From Pseudomonas sp. CFBP13508 (GTDB lineage: Bacteria > Pseudomonadota > Gammaproteobacteria > Pseudomonadales > Pseudomonadaceae), in the NCBI RefSeq assembly GCF_005233515.1, contig NZ_QFZZ01000008.1:248001-312000 (forward strand): a stretch of 64,000 nt of DNA, written 5' to 3'. The position numbers and the translations under genes are program-made. Below the pieces are notes generated by a model that was given only the letters and a program-made list of their open reading frames with translations, did not search any database and had not been told where the DNA came from. Positions 7,174-15,300 of this stretch are shown one piece after another. The stretch's first letter is position 1; each line of letters opens with the position of its first letter.

Positions 7174-8439
7174 ATGTATCTGTTTCGTCTGGCCATGGCC
7201 AGCCTGGCCAACCGCCGTTTCACCGCATTGCTCACCGCCTTCGCCATTGCCCTGTCGGTGTGCCTGCTGCTCGCCGTCGAGCGCGTGCGCACCGAAGCCA
7301 AGGCCAGTTTCGCCAGCACCATCAGCGGCACTGACCTGATCGTCGGTGCTCGTTCGGGGTCGGTAAACCTGCTGCTGTATTCGGTGTTCCGCATCGGCAA
7401 CGCTACCAACAATATTCGCTGGGACAGCTTCGAACACTTCGCCAACAATCCGAAAGTGAAGTGGGCAATCCCCATGTCCCTCGGCGATTCCCATCGCGGC
7501 TATCGCGTGATGGGCACCACCGAAGCCTATTTCGAGCACTATCAATACGGGCGCCAGCAACACCTGGCGCTGGCCGACGGTCGCGCGTTTGCCACCGATC
7601 CTTTCGAAGTGGTGCTCGGCGCCGAAGTCGCCGAAGCGCTGCACTACAAGCTCGGCGACAAACTGGTGCTGGCCCACGGTGTGGCGGCGATCAGCCTGGT
7701 CAAGCACGACGACAAACCCTTCACCGTGGTCGGCATCCTCCAGCGCACCGGCACCCCGGTGGACCGCACGTTGCACATCAGCCTCGGCGGCATGGAGGCG
7801 ATTCACATCGACTGGCACAACGGTGTGCCGGCGCGCGGCAACGGGCGGATCAGCGCTGATCAGGCGCGCAACATGGACCTGACCCCGCAAGCGATCACCG
7901 CGTTCATGCTCGGCCTCAACAGCAAGATTTCCACCTTCGCCTTGCAGCGCGAGATCAACGAATACCGTGGCGAACCGATGCTGGCGATCCTGCCGGGCGT
8001 GGCCTTGCAGGAATTGTGGAGCCTGATGAGTACGGCCGAGAAAGCCTTGTTCGTGGTCTCGCTGTTCGTCGTGCTGACCGGGCTGATCGGCATGCTCACG
8101 GCGATTCTCACCAGCCTCAACGAACGTCGCCGCGAGATGGCGATTCTGCGTTCGGTGGGGGCGCGGCCGTGGCACATCGCAAGCCTGCTGGTGCTGGAAG
8201 CCTTTGCGTTGGCGCTGGCCGGAGTCATCGCCGGACTGGCATTGCTGTACATCGGCATCGCCGCTGCGCAGGGTTACGTGCAGGCCAATTACGGTTTGTA
8301 CCTGCCGCTGGCATGGCCGAGCGAGTATGAATGGACGCTGCTCGGTGGCATTCTGGCGGCCGCGCTGCTGATGGGCAGCGTGCCGGCCTGGCGCGCGTAT
8401 CGCCAATCATTGGCCGATGGCCTGTCGATCCGTTTATGA
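7174..8439 (+). CDS. ABC transporter permease, FtsX/MacB family (zinc-linked)
   Basis: A 421-residue FtsX-type permease. One membrane segment lies near the N-terminus (FTALLTAFAIALSVCLLLAV), then a large periplasmic domain of about 230 residues, then three C-terminal segments (ALFVVSLFVVLTGLIGMLTA, LLVLEAFALALAGVIAGLAL and LLGGILAAALLMGSV). The motif ERRREMAILRSVGARPWHI is typical of MacB/LolC proteins. The start at 7174 is one base after the ATPase stop, and the longer frame reading back to 7045 overlaps the ATPase and is rejected. The product is an inner-membrane partner of the preceding ATPase. Confidence 0.92.
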   Translation: MYLFRLAMASLANRRFTALLTAFAIALSVCLLLAVERVRTEAKASFASTISGTDLIVGARSGSVNLLLYSVFRIGNATNNIRWDSFEHFANNPKVKWAIPMSLGDSHRGYRVMGTTEAYFEHYQYGRQQHLALADGRAFATDPFEVVLGAEVAEALHYKLGDKLVLAHGVAAISLVKHDDKPFTVVGILQRTGTPVDRTLHISLGGMEAIHIDWHNGVPARGNGRISADQARNMDLTPQAITAFMLGLNSKISTFALQREINEYRGEPMLAILPGVALQELWSLMSTAEKALFVVSLFVVLTGLIGMLTAILTSLNERRREMAILRSVGARPWHIASLLVLEAFALALAGVIAGLALLYIGIAAAQGYVQANYGLYLPLAWPSEYEWTLLGGILAAALLMGSVPAWRAYRQSLADGLSIRL

Positions 8440-8450
8440 GGATGTTCACC

Positions 8451-8969
8451 ATGCCCCGCGCCCTGCTTGCGCTGCTGATGCTGGTCGCCCTGCCCGTGTG
8501 GGCGGCGGCGCCGAAAGACCTGACCTGGTCGGAAATGATCCCGCCGGACGCCGCGCCGGAAGTGCCGAACATGACCCCGCTGCACGACCTGTCGAAGATG
8601 GGCGACGCACTTTCCGCCGAGTCCGCACCAGCGGCCAAGCAGGACATGCCCAATGCACCGGTCGTGAAGAGCCTCGACGGACAGAACATTCGCTTGCCGG
8701 GCTATATCGTGCCGCTGGAAGTCAGCGAAGAGGGGCGCACCACCGACTTTTTGCTGGTGCCGTACTTCGGCGCCTGCATCCACGTACCGCCACCGCCGTC
8801 GAACCAGATCGTCCATGTGAAAAGCGAACTGGGCGTGAAGCTCGATGAGCTGTATCAGCCGTATTGGGTCGAAGGGCCGTTGCAGGTGAAAACCTCGAGC
8901 AGTGAACTGGCCGATGCCGGGTATCAGATGGAGGCGGAGAAGATTTATGCGTATGAGCTGCCGGAGTAA
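8451..8969 (+). CDS. DUF3299 periplasmic protein (zinc-linked cluster)
   Basis: A 172-residue secreted protein with signal MPRALLALLMLVALPVWAAA and a DUF3299 domain marked by LPGYIVPLEV and the motif PYFGACIHVPPPPSNQIVHV, whose Cys and two His residues could bind a metal. Its partner genes are the FtsX-type permease and ATPase upstream, as in P. aeruginosa PA4066. The start at 8451 has GAGGAT 7 bases upstream. An ATG at 8436 overlapping the permease stop, or at 8442, is also possible and would add five or three residues before the signal. The precise role is unknown. Confidence 0.87.
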   Translation: MPRALLALLMLVALPVWAAAPKDLTWSEMIPPDAAPEVPNMTPLHDLSKMGDALSAESAPAAKQDMPNAPVVKSLDGQNIRLPGYIVPLEVSEEGRTTDFLLVPYFGACIHVPPPPSNQIVHVKSELGVKLDELYQPYWVEGPLQVKTSSSELADAGYQMEAEKIYAYELPE

Positions 8970-9003
8970 TTCCCGGTAGTTTTGTATTGGCTGGTCTATC
9001 GTC

Positions 9004-9067
9004 TTCGCGAGCAGGCTCGCTCCCACAGGTGATCACATTCCAAGGTGGGAGCGAGCCTGCTCGCGAA
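9004..9067. repeat. REPIN (GTGGGAGCGAGCC family)
   Basis: Inverted 23-bp arms with the core GTGGGAGCGAGCCTGCTCGC at 9004-9026 and 9045-9067, separated by 18 bp, between the DUF3299 gene and oprG. Each arm is itself a short palindrome, which is the usual REP structure. Confidence 0.95.
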
Positions 9068-9112
9068 TAGGCCCTCAAGGGTTCCACAAAACCCCGCCCC
9101 TTCACTGTTTCA

Positions 9113-9126
9113 TTGAGCTGAGTCAA
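9113..9126 (+). promoter_or_regulatory. Candidate Anr (FNR-type) box upstream of oprG
   Basis: TTGAG-CTGA-GTCAA fits the FNR/Anr pattern TTGA-N6-TCAA, with G instead of T/A at the inner positions. Its centre is about 70 bp before the oprG ATG. A transcription start near 9161 would place it at the class II position (-41.5) with TACCCT (9149-9154) as -10. In P. aeruginosa, oprG is known to rise under low oxygen through Anr, which supports the call. Confidence 0.55.
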
Positions 9127-9154
9127 AACACCGTATCAGACGGCTTCGTACCCT

Positions 9155-9177
9155 AGGACATCGAATTTTTATGTCCT
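9155..9177 (+). promoter_or_regulatory. 5'-leader hairpin of oprG
   Basis: AGGACAT (9155-9161) is the exact inverse complement of ATGTCCT (9171-9177), with a 9-base AT-rich loop, ending only 12 bases before the oprG start and next to the GGAG ribosome binding site. It could affect translation start or mRNA stability. No known riboswitch or sRNA target is recognised. Confidence 0.4.
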
Positions 9178-9189
9178 TTCGGAGCCCCC

Positions 9190-9888
9190 ATGAACAAGTC
9201 CTTGCTCAGCGCCCCGCTGTTTGCCCTCGCGCTCGCAGCCCCGCTCGCCCACGCCCACGAAGCCGGTGACATTCTCGTGCGCGCTGGCGCGATCACCGTC
9301 AACCCGAAGGCCGACAGTTCCAGCGTCAAGGTCGATCAGGGTCCGCTGAGCGGCACTGATCTGGGCGGCAAGGCGACCATGAGCAGCGACACCCAACTGG
9401 GTCTGAACTTCGCCTACATGCTCACCAACAACATCGGTATCGAGCTGCTTGCGGCGACGCCGTTCGAGCATGACGTCAAGCTCAAGGGCACCGCCCTGCC
9501 CGCCGCCAACGGCAAGCTCGGCACGCTGAAGCACCTGCCGCCGACCCTCAGCGTCGTCTACTACCCGCTGGATTCGAAATCGGCCTTCCAGCCGTATGTG
9601 GGTGGTGGCATCAACTACACCTGGATCTACGACGAACACGTCGGCAGCGAAGCCAGCGCCAACGGCTTCAGCAACTTCAAGGCGAAAAACTCCTGGGGCC
9701 TGGCCTGGCAGGTCGGCGCCGACTACATGATCACCGACAACATCATGCTCAACGCCCAGGTGCGCTACATCGATATCGACACCCGCGCGACCGTGGAGAA
9801 CAACGCCGTCGCACCCGGCACCCGCGCGCGGGTAAATGTGGACGTCGATCCGTTCATCTACATGGTCGGTCTGGGCTATAAGTTCTAA
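9190..9888 (+). CDS. oprG: Outer-membrane protein OprG (OmpW family)
   Basis: A 232-residue OmpW/AlkL-type eight-stranded beta-barrel for small hydrophobic molecules. It has a Sec signal (MNKSLLSAPLFALALAAPLA...HA), the OmpW N-terminal motif GDILVRAGAITVNP, LGLNFAYMLTNNIGIELLAATPF-like barrel strands, and ends in Lys-Phe, the usual outer-membrane C-terminal aromatic signal. It sits next to the zinc-linked cluster, as PA4067 does in P. aeruginosa. An Anr-like box and a leader hairpin lie upstream, and a strong terminator lies about 135 bp after the stop. Confidence 0.93.
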   Translation: MNKSLLSAPLFALALAAPLAHAHEAGDILVRAGAITVNPKADSSSVKVDQGPLSGTDLGGKATMSSDTQLGLNFAYMLTNNIGIELLAATPFEHDVKLKGTALPAANGKLGTLKHLPPTLSVVYYPLDSKSAFQPYVGGGINYTWIYDEHVGSEASANGFSNFKAKNSWGLAWQVGADYMITDNIMLNAQVRYIDIDTRATVENNAVAPGTRARVNVDVDPFIYMVGLGYKF

Positions 9889-10022
9889 GTCGATTTTTTA
9901 CTGAACGTTCACGTGGTGGTGAATGAGGCTTGGTGGCGGGCAGGCACAGACCTGACGACGACCGTACGCAGTCGATCGGGGGATAACATTCCCTCGCCAC
10001 AGGGATAGCGATATTCCGGCCG

Positions 10023-10056
10023 TGAAAAAGGCGCCTGATGAAGGGCGCCTTTTTCA
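10023..10056. terminator. Bidirectional factor-independent terminator after oprG
   Basis: AAAAAGGCGCC (10025-10035) pairs with GGCGCCTTTTT (10044-10054) around an 8-base loop. The T-run follows on the plus strand, and the opposite A-run gives a T-run on the minus strand. It closes oprG and may also stop the leftward epimerase transcript. The stretch 9889-10022 before it shows nothing else recognisable. Confidence 0.9.
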
Positions 10057-10091
10057 TTTGCTGCTGAGTCATGTGGGGCGTGGAGGCCCGG

Positions 10092-10241
10092 CCCCCTCAC
10101 CCCAGCCCTCTCCCGGGGGAGAGGGAGCCGATTTGTGTGTTGTTCAAAACCTGAGTTCGACTGGGTATCGCAAGTCGGCGTACTTCTCACAAACACCTCG
10201 GTCAGTTCCCTCTCCCCCTGGGAGAGGGCTAGGGTGAGGGG
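10092..10241. repeat. ~150-bp palindrome-ended repeat element, copy 1
   Basis: The ends CCCCTCACCCCAGCCCTCTC (left) and its near-inverse at 10207-10241 are inverted repeats, and each end folds on itself (CCCTCTCCC facing GGGAGAGGG). The interior contains GAGTTCGACT. The reverse complement of this interior matches the element at 18902-19062 through most of its length (GACCGAG, then CAGTCGAACTCA, TGAAC, CTCCCT in the same order). It is therefore a non-coding repeated unit, possibly MITE-like, ending 4 bp from the epimerase stop. It has no coding capacity of its own. Confidence 0.85.
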
Positions 10242-10245
10242 CTTC

Positions 10246-11178
10246 TCAGGAGCGCCCGAGCAAGCGCGCCAACCCGACACTCATCGGCGTCTGCGGTGGC
10301 ATTTCAAAGCGTTCCAGCAAACGTCGGTTATCCGCTCGCGAATGACGGATATCACCCGAACGCGCAGGCCCGTAGCTCACGGGCGGCAACTCACCGACTA
10401 CCGATTTCAACGCTTCGAGCATCTGCTTCAGGCTCATCGCCTGATTCCAGCCAACATTGACCGCGCCTTCCTGTACTTCAGGCTTTTCCAGCGCCTGCAC
10501 CAGCAAATCCACCAGATCCCCGACAAAGAGGAAATCCCGAGTCTGCTCGCCATCGCCAAACACGGTGATCGGTAAACCTTTCGACGCGCGCTCGCTGAAG
10601 ATGCTGATCACCCCGGAATACGGCGAGGAAGGATCCTGGCGTGGGCCGAAGATGTTGAAGAAGCGAAAGATTGCCGGCTCCAGGCCATGCTGGCGGCGGT
10701 AGAAATCGAAGTAATGTTCACCGGCCAGTTTGTCCGAGGCATACGGTGTCAGCGGCGCCTTCGGCGTGTCTTCATCAATCGACTCGCCCTCGCCATTGTT
10801 GCCGTACACCGCCGCGCTGGAGGCGTAGACCACACGCTTGACCCCGCCCAGGCGCATGGCTTCGCAGACATTCAGGGTGCCGATGAAATTGCTCTGGTGG
10901 GTTTTCACCGGGTCGTCCACCGAGGCCTGCACCGAGGCCACGGCCGCCAGATGCGCGACAGCGTTGCAACCTTGCATGGCGCTGGCGACCAAAGCGGCAT
11001 CGGCGACATCGCCGACCACCAGTTCAACCTTGGGATTGTCCAGCGGCAAATTGCTGCGCTTGCCGGTCGACAGGTCGTCGAGCACGCGCACTGCGTAGCC
11101 CTTGGCGAGCAGCGCGTCGGTCAGGTGCGAGCCGATGAATCCGGCTCCGCCAGTGATCAGAACCGTTGCTTCAGCCAT
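10246..11178 (-). CDS. NAD-dependent epimerase/dehydratase (extended SDR)
   Basis: A 310-residue extended short-chain dehydrogenase of the UDP-glucose 4-epimerase type. The NAD-binding motif is GGAGFIGSH close to the N-terminus, the catalytic residues are the Ser/Tyr/Lys of YASSAAVYG and YASDK, and the nucleotide-sugar region includes RFFNIFGPRQDPSSPYSG. The start at 11178 (MAEATVLITGGAGF) gives the expected N-terminal Rossmann fold. The longer reading from 11217 lies inside the upstream gene. It overlaps the upstream reductase-like gene by 8 bp, so the two probably act together on a sugar nucleotide. The exact substrate is unknown. Confidence 0.92.
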   Translation of the reverse strand: MAEATVLITGGAGFIGSHLTDALLAKGYAVRVLDDLSTGKRSNLPLDNPKVELVVGDVADAALVASAMQGCNAVAHLAAVASVQASVDDPVKTHQSNFIGTLNVCEAMRLGGVKRVVYASSAAVYGNNGEGESIDEDTPKAPLTPYASDKLAGEHYFDFYRRQHGLEPAIFRFFNIFGPRQDPSSPYSGVISIFSERASKGLPITVFGDGEQTRDFLFVGDLVDLLVQALEKPEVQEGAVNVGWNQAMSLKQMLEALKSVVGELPPVSYGPARSGDIRHSRADNRRLLERFEMPPQTPMSVGLARLLGRS

Positions 11179-12055
11179 GTCGGTAAAACCTGTCCAGTAA
11201 GCCTGGGAGTGCGGCACGCCAGGCGCGCGGCTTGATCCCGAAAGTGTGGAGAATTTTCTTGCAGGCCAGTACCGCGTGTTGCGGTTCTTCGGCGGCGTCC
11301 GGGCGCGCGGCGTGGGCCTGCGCGGTCGGTGCTTCGATCGCCAGCGGATGCAGGCTGCGTGCTTCGGTGAGAATCGCCTGGCCCAGCGCCAGCGGTGTGG
11401 TCGCTTCGTGGCCGGCGTAATGGTAAGTGCCCCACAGCGGCGCGGCGCAGTCGAGTTGCTTGAGCACGGAAATGATCACTCGCGCGGCGTCATCGACCGG
11501 AGTCGGATTGCCGCGACGATCATCGGCCAGCAGCAATTCTTCGGGTTTTTCCGCGCGGGCGAGGAAGCGTCCGAGGGTGCCGTCCGGGCTGTCGTCGAGC
11601 AGCCAGCCAAACCGCAGCAATACATGTTGCGGGCAGGTCGCGCGAACGCTTTGCTCGATGCGCCACAAGGCCTGACCGCGCAGGCCCAGCGGCACCGGTT
11701 CGTCTTTCTCGCTGTAGGCCGTGGCCCGCGAGCCGTCGAACACGCGATAGCTCGACGGTTGCACAAGGACAATGTTGTGGTGCTGGCACAGTTCGGCCAG
11801 ACGCTCGATGGCGCGTTCCTGGCCGCTCATGCGGCTTTCGCTGACGCTCTCGGCCTGGAACCAGTCGAAATAGTAGGCGAGGTTGATCAACGCATCGGGA
11901 CGGGTGTCGTCGAGCAGTTGCGTGAGGCTCGCGGCATCCCAGCCGTTTTCGGGCGGGCGGGGGGCGAGGAAACCGATGTCTTCTTCCGCACCGAGGCGAA
12001 TCAGCGCCTGCCCAAGGGCATTTCCGCCGCCCAGTAACATAAGGCGCATTCGCAT
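11171..12055 (-). CDS. RmlD-like sugar-nucleotide-binding protein
   Basis: A 294-residue protein resembling dTDP-4-dehydrorhamnose reductase (RmlD) or sugar-nucleotide-binding SDRs. The N-terminal Rossmann motif is MLLGGGNALGQALIRLGA, PDALINLAYYFDW follows, and SSYRVFDGSRATAYSEKDEP occupies the place of the family TDYVFDG segment. The C-terminal part carries substrate-loop features. The start at 12055 (MRMRLMLLGG) is near other ATGs and has only a weak ribosome binding site, so 12049 is also possible. The classic catalytic YxxxK is not clear, so activity may be altered. It precedes and overlaps the epimerase gene. Confidence 0.82.
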   Translation of the reverse strand: MRMRLMLLGGGNALGQALIRLGAEEDIGFLAPRPPENGWDAASLTQLLDDTRPDALINLAYYFDWFQAESVSESRMSGQERAIERLAELCQHHNIVLVQPSSYRVFDGSRATAYSEKDEPVPLGLRGQALWRIEQSVRATCPQHVLLRFGWLLDDSPDGTLGRFLARAEKPEELLLADDRRGNPTPVDDAARVIISVLKQLDCAAPLWGTYHYAGHEATTPLALGQAILTEARSLHPLAIEAPTAQAHAARPDAAEEPQHAVLACKKILHTFGIKPRAWRAALPGLLDRFYRHG

Positions 12056-12214
12056 AGAGTCAGCAGGCCCAGTCTGATTGGAACGATGGCTTTGGCGACG
12101 GTTCTCGTGGAACCGTCGTCGATAATTGCCGGAATCGTTGCATTTTGCGGGTTTAGTGCGCAACCGTCATCCGTAAAGTGTAGATCCGCGAATTTGCGGC
12201 GTCCTGACCGGCCC

Positions 12215-12280
12215 CTTCGCGAGCAGGCTCGCTCCCACAGGGGACCGGGTTCCAAGGTGGGAGCGAGCCTGCTCGCGAAG
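12215..12280. repeat. REPIN (GTGGGAGCGAGCC family)
   Basis: Perfect 24-bp inverted arms (12215-12238 and 12257-12280) with the GTGGGAGCGAGCCTGCTCGC core, separated by 18 bp. It lies in the divergent region between the RmlD-like gene and lhr, only 52 bp before the lhr start. Confidence 0.95.
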
Positions 12281-12331
12281 GCGTCCGAACGGTACTTGCA
12301 TCTTCCCGCCCCCGCCCGCATAACTTCAGTC

Positions 12332-15300
12332 ATGAATCTGCCCCTCCCCGCCAACAGTGCGCTGGCCGGTTTTCACCCCGCAGTCAGTGCCTGGTTCAAC
12401 AAGACTTTCCCGGCGGTCACCGCCGCTCAGGCCCGTGCGTGGCCGTTGATTCGCCAGCGCCGGTCGACGCTGATTGCCGCGCCCACCGGCTCCGGCAAAA
12501 CCCTGACCGCGTTCCTCGCCGTGCTCGATGAGCTTGTCCATCGAGGTCTGGAACAGCCCGATGGCCTGCCCGCCGAAACCCTGGTGATCTATGTCTCGCC
12601 GCTGAAGGCACTGTCCAACGACATCCAGATCAATCTGCAGAACCCGCTCGCTGGCATTACCGCGCAATTGCGCGAAATGGGCCTGCCGGAGCTGACCATC
12701 ACTACCGCCGTACGAACCGGCGACACGCCGCAGAAAGACCGCGCCGCCATGCGCAAGATCGCACCGCACATTCTGGTCACCACCCCGGAATCGCTGTACG
12801 TGCTGCTTGGCTCGGAATCCGGGCGCAGGATGCTCGGCACCACGCGCACAGTGATCATTGACGAAATCCACGCCATGGCCGCCGGCAAGCGCGGCAGTCA
12901 TCTGTCCTTGAGCCTCGAGCGTTTGCAAGCACTCTGCGCCGAACCGCTGACCCGCATCGGCCTGTCCGCCACCCAGAAGCCGGTAGAAGCCGTGGCGCGG
13001 TTTCTGGTCGGTCATGCCCGCCCCTGCGAAATCGTCGACATAGGCCACGCCCGCCCACGAGACCTGGGTATCGAAGTGCCGCCGGTGCCGCTGTCGGCGG
13101 TGATGGCCAATGATGTCTGGGAACTGGTGTACGAGCGCCTCGCCGAACTCGCCCGCGAGCATCGCACCACACTGATTTTCGTCAATACCCGACGCCTTGC
13201 CGAGCGCCTCAGCCGGCATCTGAGCGAGCGCCTCGGCAAGCAGGCCGTGGCCGCGCACCACGGCAGCCTGGCCAAAGAGTTTCGCCTCGATGCGGAACAG
13301 CGCCTCAAGCGCGGCGAGTTGCAGGTGCTGATCGCCACGGCGTCGCTGGAGCTGGGCATCGATATCGGTGAAGTCGACCTGGTCTGCCAGATCAGTTCAC
13401 CGCGTTCGATCGCCGCGTTTCTGCAACGAGTCGGTCGCTCCGGACACCAGGTCGGCGGCACGCCCAAGGGGCGTTTGTTCGCCACCACCCGCGACGACCT
13501 GATCGAGTGCGCCGCCCTGCTCGACTGCGTGCGCCGGGGCGAGCTGGATACGCTGCACATTCCGGAAAAACCGCTGGACGTGCTGGCGCAGCAGATCATT
13601 GCCGAGGTCAGTTGCCAGGAATGGTCGGAGGACGCGTTGCTGGCGATGTACCGCCGAGCCTGGCCGTATCGCGACCTCGATGAAAAACACTATCAGGCCC
13701 TGCTGAGCATGCTCGCCGAGGGTTACAACGGCCGTCAGGGCATCCGCAGCGCCTATCTGCACCGCGATGCCGTCAGTCGCACCTTGCGTGGCCGGCGCGG
13801 CGCGCAACTGACCGCCGTGACCAGTGGCGGCACCATCCCGGACAACGCCGACTACAGCGTGCTGCTCGAACCCCAGGGCTTGAACATCGGCAGCGTCAAC
13901 GAAGATTTCGCCGTGGAAAGTATCGCCGGCGACGTGTTCCAGCTCGGCAATACCTCGTACCGCATCCTGCGGGTGGAAAGCGGCAAAGTGCGCGTCGAGG
14001 ATGCGCAGGGGATGCCGCCGACCATTCCGTTCTGGCTCGGCGAAGCGCCGGGGCGCAGTGATGAACTGTCGGCGGCCGTCGCGCGCCTGCAAGCGCAGTT
14101 GGACGAATTGCTCAGCGCCAGCCCCGGGAATCTGCAACCGGCGCTCGACTGGCTGACCACCATACTCGGCCTCAACCTCGCCAGCGCCGAGCAATTGGTC
14201 GAATATCTGGCGCGCGCACGGCAAACCCTTGGCGCCCTGCCCTCGCAGGACACGCTGTTGATGGAGCGGTTTTTCGACGAGTCCGGTGGCACCCAACTGA
14301 TCATCCACACGCCGTTCGGCAGCCGCATCAACCGCGCCTGGGGCTTGGCCCTGCGCAAGCGTTTCTGCCGCACCTTCAACTTCGAATTGCAGGCCGCCGC
14401 CAGCGAAGACGCGATCGTGCTGTCGCTGTCCACCAGCCACAGCTTCGAGCTCGACGAAGTCTGGCGTTACCTGCACAGCAACAGCGCTGAACACACGCTC
14501 ATTCAAGCGGTGCTTGATGCGCCATTGTTCGGCGTGCGCTGGCGCTGGAATGCCGGGGTGGCGCTGGCGTTGCCGCGCTTCACCGGCGGGCGCAAAGTCG
14601 CTCCGCAACTGCAACGGATGAAAAGCGAAGACCTGATCGCCAGTGTGTTTCCCGACCAGATCGCCTGCCTGGAAAACCTCGCCGGCGAGCGTGAAGTCCC
14701 CGAGCATCCGTTGGTGGAACAGACCCTCGACGATTGCCTGCACGAAGCGATGGACAGCGAAGGCTGGCTGACCCTGCTGCGGCGCATGGAGCGTGGCGAG
14801 GTGCGCTTGATCGCCCGTGATCTGCCTGCGCCGTCGCCGCTGGCGGCAGAAATTCTCAGCGCCCGGCCGTACACGTTTCTCGACGACGCGCCGCTGGAGG
14901 AACGCCGCACGCAAGCGGTGATCAATCGACGCTGGAGCGATCCGCAGTCGACCGATGATCTCGGCGCACTCGATGCAGATGCGATCACCGCAGTGCGCGA
15001 AGAAGCCTGGCCGTCGCCCAACTCCCTGGATGAGATGCATGAAGCGCTGATGAGCCTCGCCTGCATCAGCGACGCCGAAGCCCGCGCCAACGCGGGTTGG
15101 CCGGACTGGCTGCAAACGCTGATTGCCAGCGGCCGCGCCTGCCTGTTGCGGATCGACGCCGAGCATCAGTTATGGCTGGCCCGCGAACGCTTGAGTTGCC
15201 TGCAAGCACTTTATCCACAGGCGACATTGCTGACTGAGGCGGTGGTGCTGCCCGGATTCGACGACACGTGGGCATTCGATGAGGCGCTGGTCGAAGTGAT

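Noticed and set aside
10137-10575. Short plus-strand open frames starting inside the repeat element and running into the epimerase gene
   Set aside because: They are formed by repeat sequence and antisense epimerase sequence, with no ribosome binding site.
13397-15166. A 589-codon minus-strand open frame inside lhr
   Set aside because: It is antisense to continuous helicase coding sequence with conserved motifs, and its composition is that of a shadow frame.
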